Shown piece by piece: positions 8,236-9,771 of a DNA stretch of 9,771 bases. The translations under genes and the position numbers were made by a program. Each line of letters begins with the position of its first letter. Within the stretch, counting starts at the first letter, position 1. The stretch is from an uncultured Oscillospiraceae bacterium (GTDB taxonomy: Bacteria > Bacillota > Clostridia > Oscillospirales > Oscillospiraceae): the NCBI GenBank assembly GCA_934675115.1, contig CAKUPH010000080.1, positions 1 to 9,771 on the forward strand, in the 5' to 3' direction. The notes beneath the pieces were generated by a model. It saw only the letters and a list, made by a program, of their open reading frames with translations. It did no database searches and had not been told where the DNA came from.

Positions 8236-8724
8236 TCAGTGCACGTCGCCGAACTCGTCGTAGAACCGCTCGTGGATGACCTGAACGGCACGGTCTGCGT
8301 CGTTAATGTCCACCAGAACGGACACCTTGATCTCGCTGGTGGAGATCATGTTGATGTTGATGCCCGCGTTGAAGAGGGCCTCGAACATGGCGGCGGCCAC
8401 GCCGGGGTTGTTGATCATGCCCGCGCCCACGATGGACACCTTGGCAATGTTGTCGGACACGTCGATGTGGTCGAATTTGATGCTGTCGCGGTTGTCCTCC
8501 AGCAGCTTCTTCGCCAGCTCCATATCCGCCTTGGCGACGGTGAAGCTGATGTCCTTGGTCTCGCTGCGGCCGATGGACTGAAGGATAATATCCACGTTCA
8601 CATTATTCCGGGCCAGCAGAGAGAAAATTTTGAAGGCGATGCCCGGCGTGTCCTCCAGACCCACCAGAGCAAAACGGGCAATATTCTTATCGCGGGCGAC
8701 GCCGCTGATATGAGATTTTTCCAT
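8236..8724 (-). other. lysC: Probable internally initiated beta (regulatory) subunit of aspartokinase
   Basis: An in-frame ATG at 8724 (Met247 of LysC) is preceded on the minus strand by AAGGAGGT (8742-8735), a near-perfect Shine-Dalgarno sequence, 10 bases from the ATG. Translation from here would give a 162-residue protein holding essentially only the two ACT domains. In B. subtilis aspartokinase II the beta subunit is made from an internal start of the same gene at about this position, forming an alpha2-beta2 enzyme. Seen: the site, frame and spacing. Inferred: that it is used in this organism. The spacing is slightly long. Confidence 0.65.
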
Positions 8725-9462
8725 GGTCTTGACTACCTCCTTGACTTTGGTACCGGGCTTACCGGAGAAGCTGGACAGCACCTCCAGATTGACGTTGTAT
8801 CGCTTGGCCATTTCCACCGAGCGGTTGTGGAGCACCTGCGCGCCCAGCGTGGCCAGCTCCAGCATCTCGTCGTAGGTGATCTCATCGAGCTTGCGGGCCC
8901 CCTTGACCATGCGGGGGTCGGCGGTGTAGACGCCGTCCACGTCGGTGTAAATCTGGCAGAGGTCCGCGTGGAGCGACGCCGCCAGCGCCACGGCGGAGGT
9001 GTCCGATCCGCCGCGGCCCAGCGTGGTGATGTCCGCGGACTTGTTGATGCCCTGAAAGCCGGTGACGATAACGATCCGCCGCTTATCCAGCTCCTCCTCG
9101 ATCCGGTCAGTCTTGACCCGCTTGATGCGGGCGTTGCCATAGCCGGAGTTGGTACGAAAGCCCGCCTGCCAGCCGGTGAGGGAGACCACCGGGTAGCCCA
9201 TGCCCTCGATGGCCATGGCGCACAGCGCGCAGGAGATCTGCTCGCCGGTGGACAGGAGCATATCCATCTCCCGCTTGGAGGCCGACGGGTTCAGCTCCGC
9301 CGCCTTTTCAATAAGGTCGTCGGTGGTATCTCCCTGAGCGGACAGCACCGCCACCACGCTGTTCCCCGCCTTGTACGTATCAGTGATAATGCGGGCAACG
9401 TTGCGCAGCTTTTCTGCGTCCGCAACGGAGGAGCCGCCGAATTTTTGTACGATGAGTGACAT
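8236..9462 (-). CDS. lysC: Aspartokinase (Bacillus LysC type, with two C-terminal ACT domains)
   Basis: This cytoplasmic enzyme phosphorylates aspartate with ATP, the first step to lysine/diaminopimelate, threonine and methionine. From the ATG at 9462 the product is 408 residues, the length of B. subtilis aspartokinase II. An upstream in-frame GTG (9492) would add ten residues, but the family starts at MSLIVQKFGG, so 9462 is preferred; AAGGG (9478-9474) is its weak ribosome site. Kinase motifs are KFGGSS (7-12), STGE (71-74), GFQG (135-138), TLGRGGSDTSA (147-157) and YTDVDGVYTADP (172-183). Two ACT regulatory domains follow (about 266-340 and 341-405), expected to bind lysine and/or threonine. 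A strong internal ribosome site precedes in-frame Met247, so a separate small subunit is probably also made. The gene lies 55 bases downstream of the probable hom gene, suggesting co-transcription. No lysine riboswitch lies in that gap. Confidence 0.95.
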   Translation of the reverse strand: MSLIVQKFGGSSVADAEKLRNVARIITDTYKAGNSVVAVLSAQGDTTDDLIEKAAELNPSASKREMDMLLSTGEQISCALCAMAIEGMGYPVVSLTGWQAGFRTNSGYGNARIKRVKTDRIEEELDKRRIVIVTGFQGINKSADITTLGRGGSDTSAVALAASLHADLCQIYTDVDGVYTADPRMVKGARKLDEITYDEMLELATLGAQVLHNRSVEMAKRYNVNLEVLSSFSGKPGTKVKEVVKTMEKSHISGVARDKNIARFALVGLEDTPGIAFKIFSLLARNNVNVDIILQSIGRSETKDISFTVAKADMELAKKLLEDNRDSIKFDHIDVSDNIAKVSIVGAGMINNPGVAAAMFEALFNAGININMISTSEIKVSVLVDINDADRAVQVIHERFYDEFGDVH

Positions 9463-9517
9463 TCTTCTCAATCCCTTCGGATGGTATTCCACTTACAGCC
9501 TATGCGCCGCCCGGTGT

Positions 9518-9771
9518 TCAGTTGAGGACCCGGAATACAGACAGGCAGTCCAGCCCCCGGAGCCTTTCGTCCAGCTCGCCCCGGCTCATGGCCGCACCGG
9601 TAATGCAGGCGCTCTCTCCTGCAGGTGCGCCGGACCGGGTCAGCAGCGTGACATCGCCCAGCGCCGCGCGCAGCTCGTCGGCGCCGGCGTTAGCCCGGAC
9701 ATACCAGCAGCTGTGCAGCCGCTCCGTAGAGCACACCACGTCCGCCCCGCCGGGAGCCCACTCCAGATACT
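9518..9771 (-). CDS. hom: C-terminal end of a probable homoserine dehydrogenase (5' part beyond the window)
   Basis: The minus-strand frame is open from the window edge to a TGA at 9520-9518, giving about 84 residues; the start codon lies outside the window. The sequence includes WYVRANAGADELRAALGDV and ends with ELDERLRGLDCLSVFRVLN. This has the look of the short C-terminal regulatory segment of some Firmicute homoserine dehydrogenases, which end in a similar SxIRVL stretch. The tail also fits the aspartate pathway next door: the gene runs in the same direction as lysC, 55 bases upstream. No catalytic motif is in view, so the call depends on the C-terminal resemblance and context. Another ACT-like regulatory protein remains possible. 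Confidence 0.5.
   Translation of the reverse strand, partial: YLEWAPGGADVVCSTERLHSCWYVRANAGADELRAALGDVTLLTRSGAPAGESACITGAAMSRGELDERLRGLDCLSVFRVLN

Noticed and set aside
8128..9459. Long plus-strand frame (443 residues) opposite lysC
   Set aside because: It is the mirror of a clearly recognised aspartokinase gene; the product has a repetitive His/Val/Asp composition typical of antisense shadows and there is no ribosome site.
9462..9492. GTG start at 9492 extending aspartokinase by ten residues
   Set aside because: The extra residues do not match the family, whose members begin with a short MxxIVQKFGG segment; the ATG at 9462 gives exactly the usual 408 residues.
9463..9517. Possible lysine riboswitch (L box) in front of lysC
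   Set aside because: The gap to the upstream gene is only 55 bases, far too short for an L box of about 170 bases or more.

Overview
The window looks like ordinary chromosomal DNA from a high-GC Gram-positive anaerobe, probably a gut Clostridia member of the Oscillospiraceae type. This is inferred from GC-rich coding DNA with AT-rich intergenic gaps, canonical -35/-10 promoters, strong AGGAGG-type ribosome sites, a K+-dependent membrane pyrophosphatase, a lipoprotein-type metal-binding protein and a Bacillus-type 408-residue aspartokinase. I see no phage, insertion sequence, tRNA, rRNA or CRISPR array.

Layout. (1) 1-1512, plus strand: the 3' three quarters of a membrane ion-pumping pyrophosphatase (hppA), closed by a strong terminator at 1526-1566. 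(2) 1700-3916, plus: a single-gene unit for an aconitase-family hydratase of the YbhJ-like type, with its own promoter (1632-1660), overlapping inverted repeats and a 19-bp-stem terminator (3931-3976). (3) 4086-6687, plus: a three-gene zinc/manganese ABC importer operon (substrate-binding lipoprotein, ATPase, permease). The genes are joined by ATGA stop/start overlaps, with a promoter at 4021-4049 and a bidirectional terminator at 6687-6727. (4) 6726-8084, minus: a MATE-family efflux pump with its own promoter (8171-8144) and a U-tract hairpin at the very start of its leader. (5) 8236-9462, minus: aspartokinase lysC with a probable internal start for a separate regulatory subunit, followed by its terminator (8191-8216). 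(6) 9518-9771, minus: the 3' end of a gene that is probably homoserine dehydrogenase, lying upstream of lysC in the same direction.

How the genes fit together. The importer genes form one machine: the lipoprotein captures the metal outside the membrane, the permease passes it through, and the ATPase drives transport. The binding protein has a His-rich loop and the ATPase has a Cys/His-rich N-terminal tail, so both sides of the membrane carry apparent metal-binding segments. lysC and the partial upstream gene would form an aspartate-pathway pair (lysine, threonine, methionine). The pyrophosphatase, hydratase and MATE pump appear to be independent transcription units. No gap longer than 300 bases lacks a gene; the three main gaps (1513-1699, 3917-4085, 8085-8235) are filled by terminators, promoters and inverted repeats.

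I found no clearly new multi-gene system. The points most worth following up are the Cys/His tail of the ATPase, the nested inverted repeats at the hydratase promoter, the leader hairpin of the MATE gene, and the internal ribosome site in lysC.
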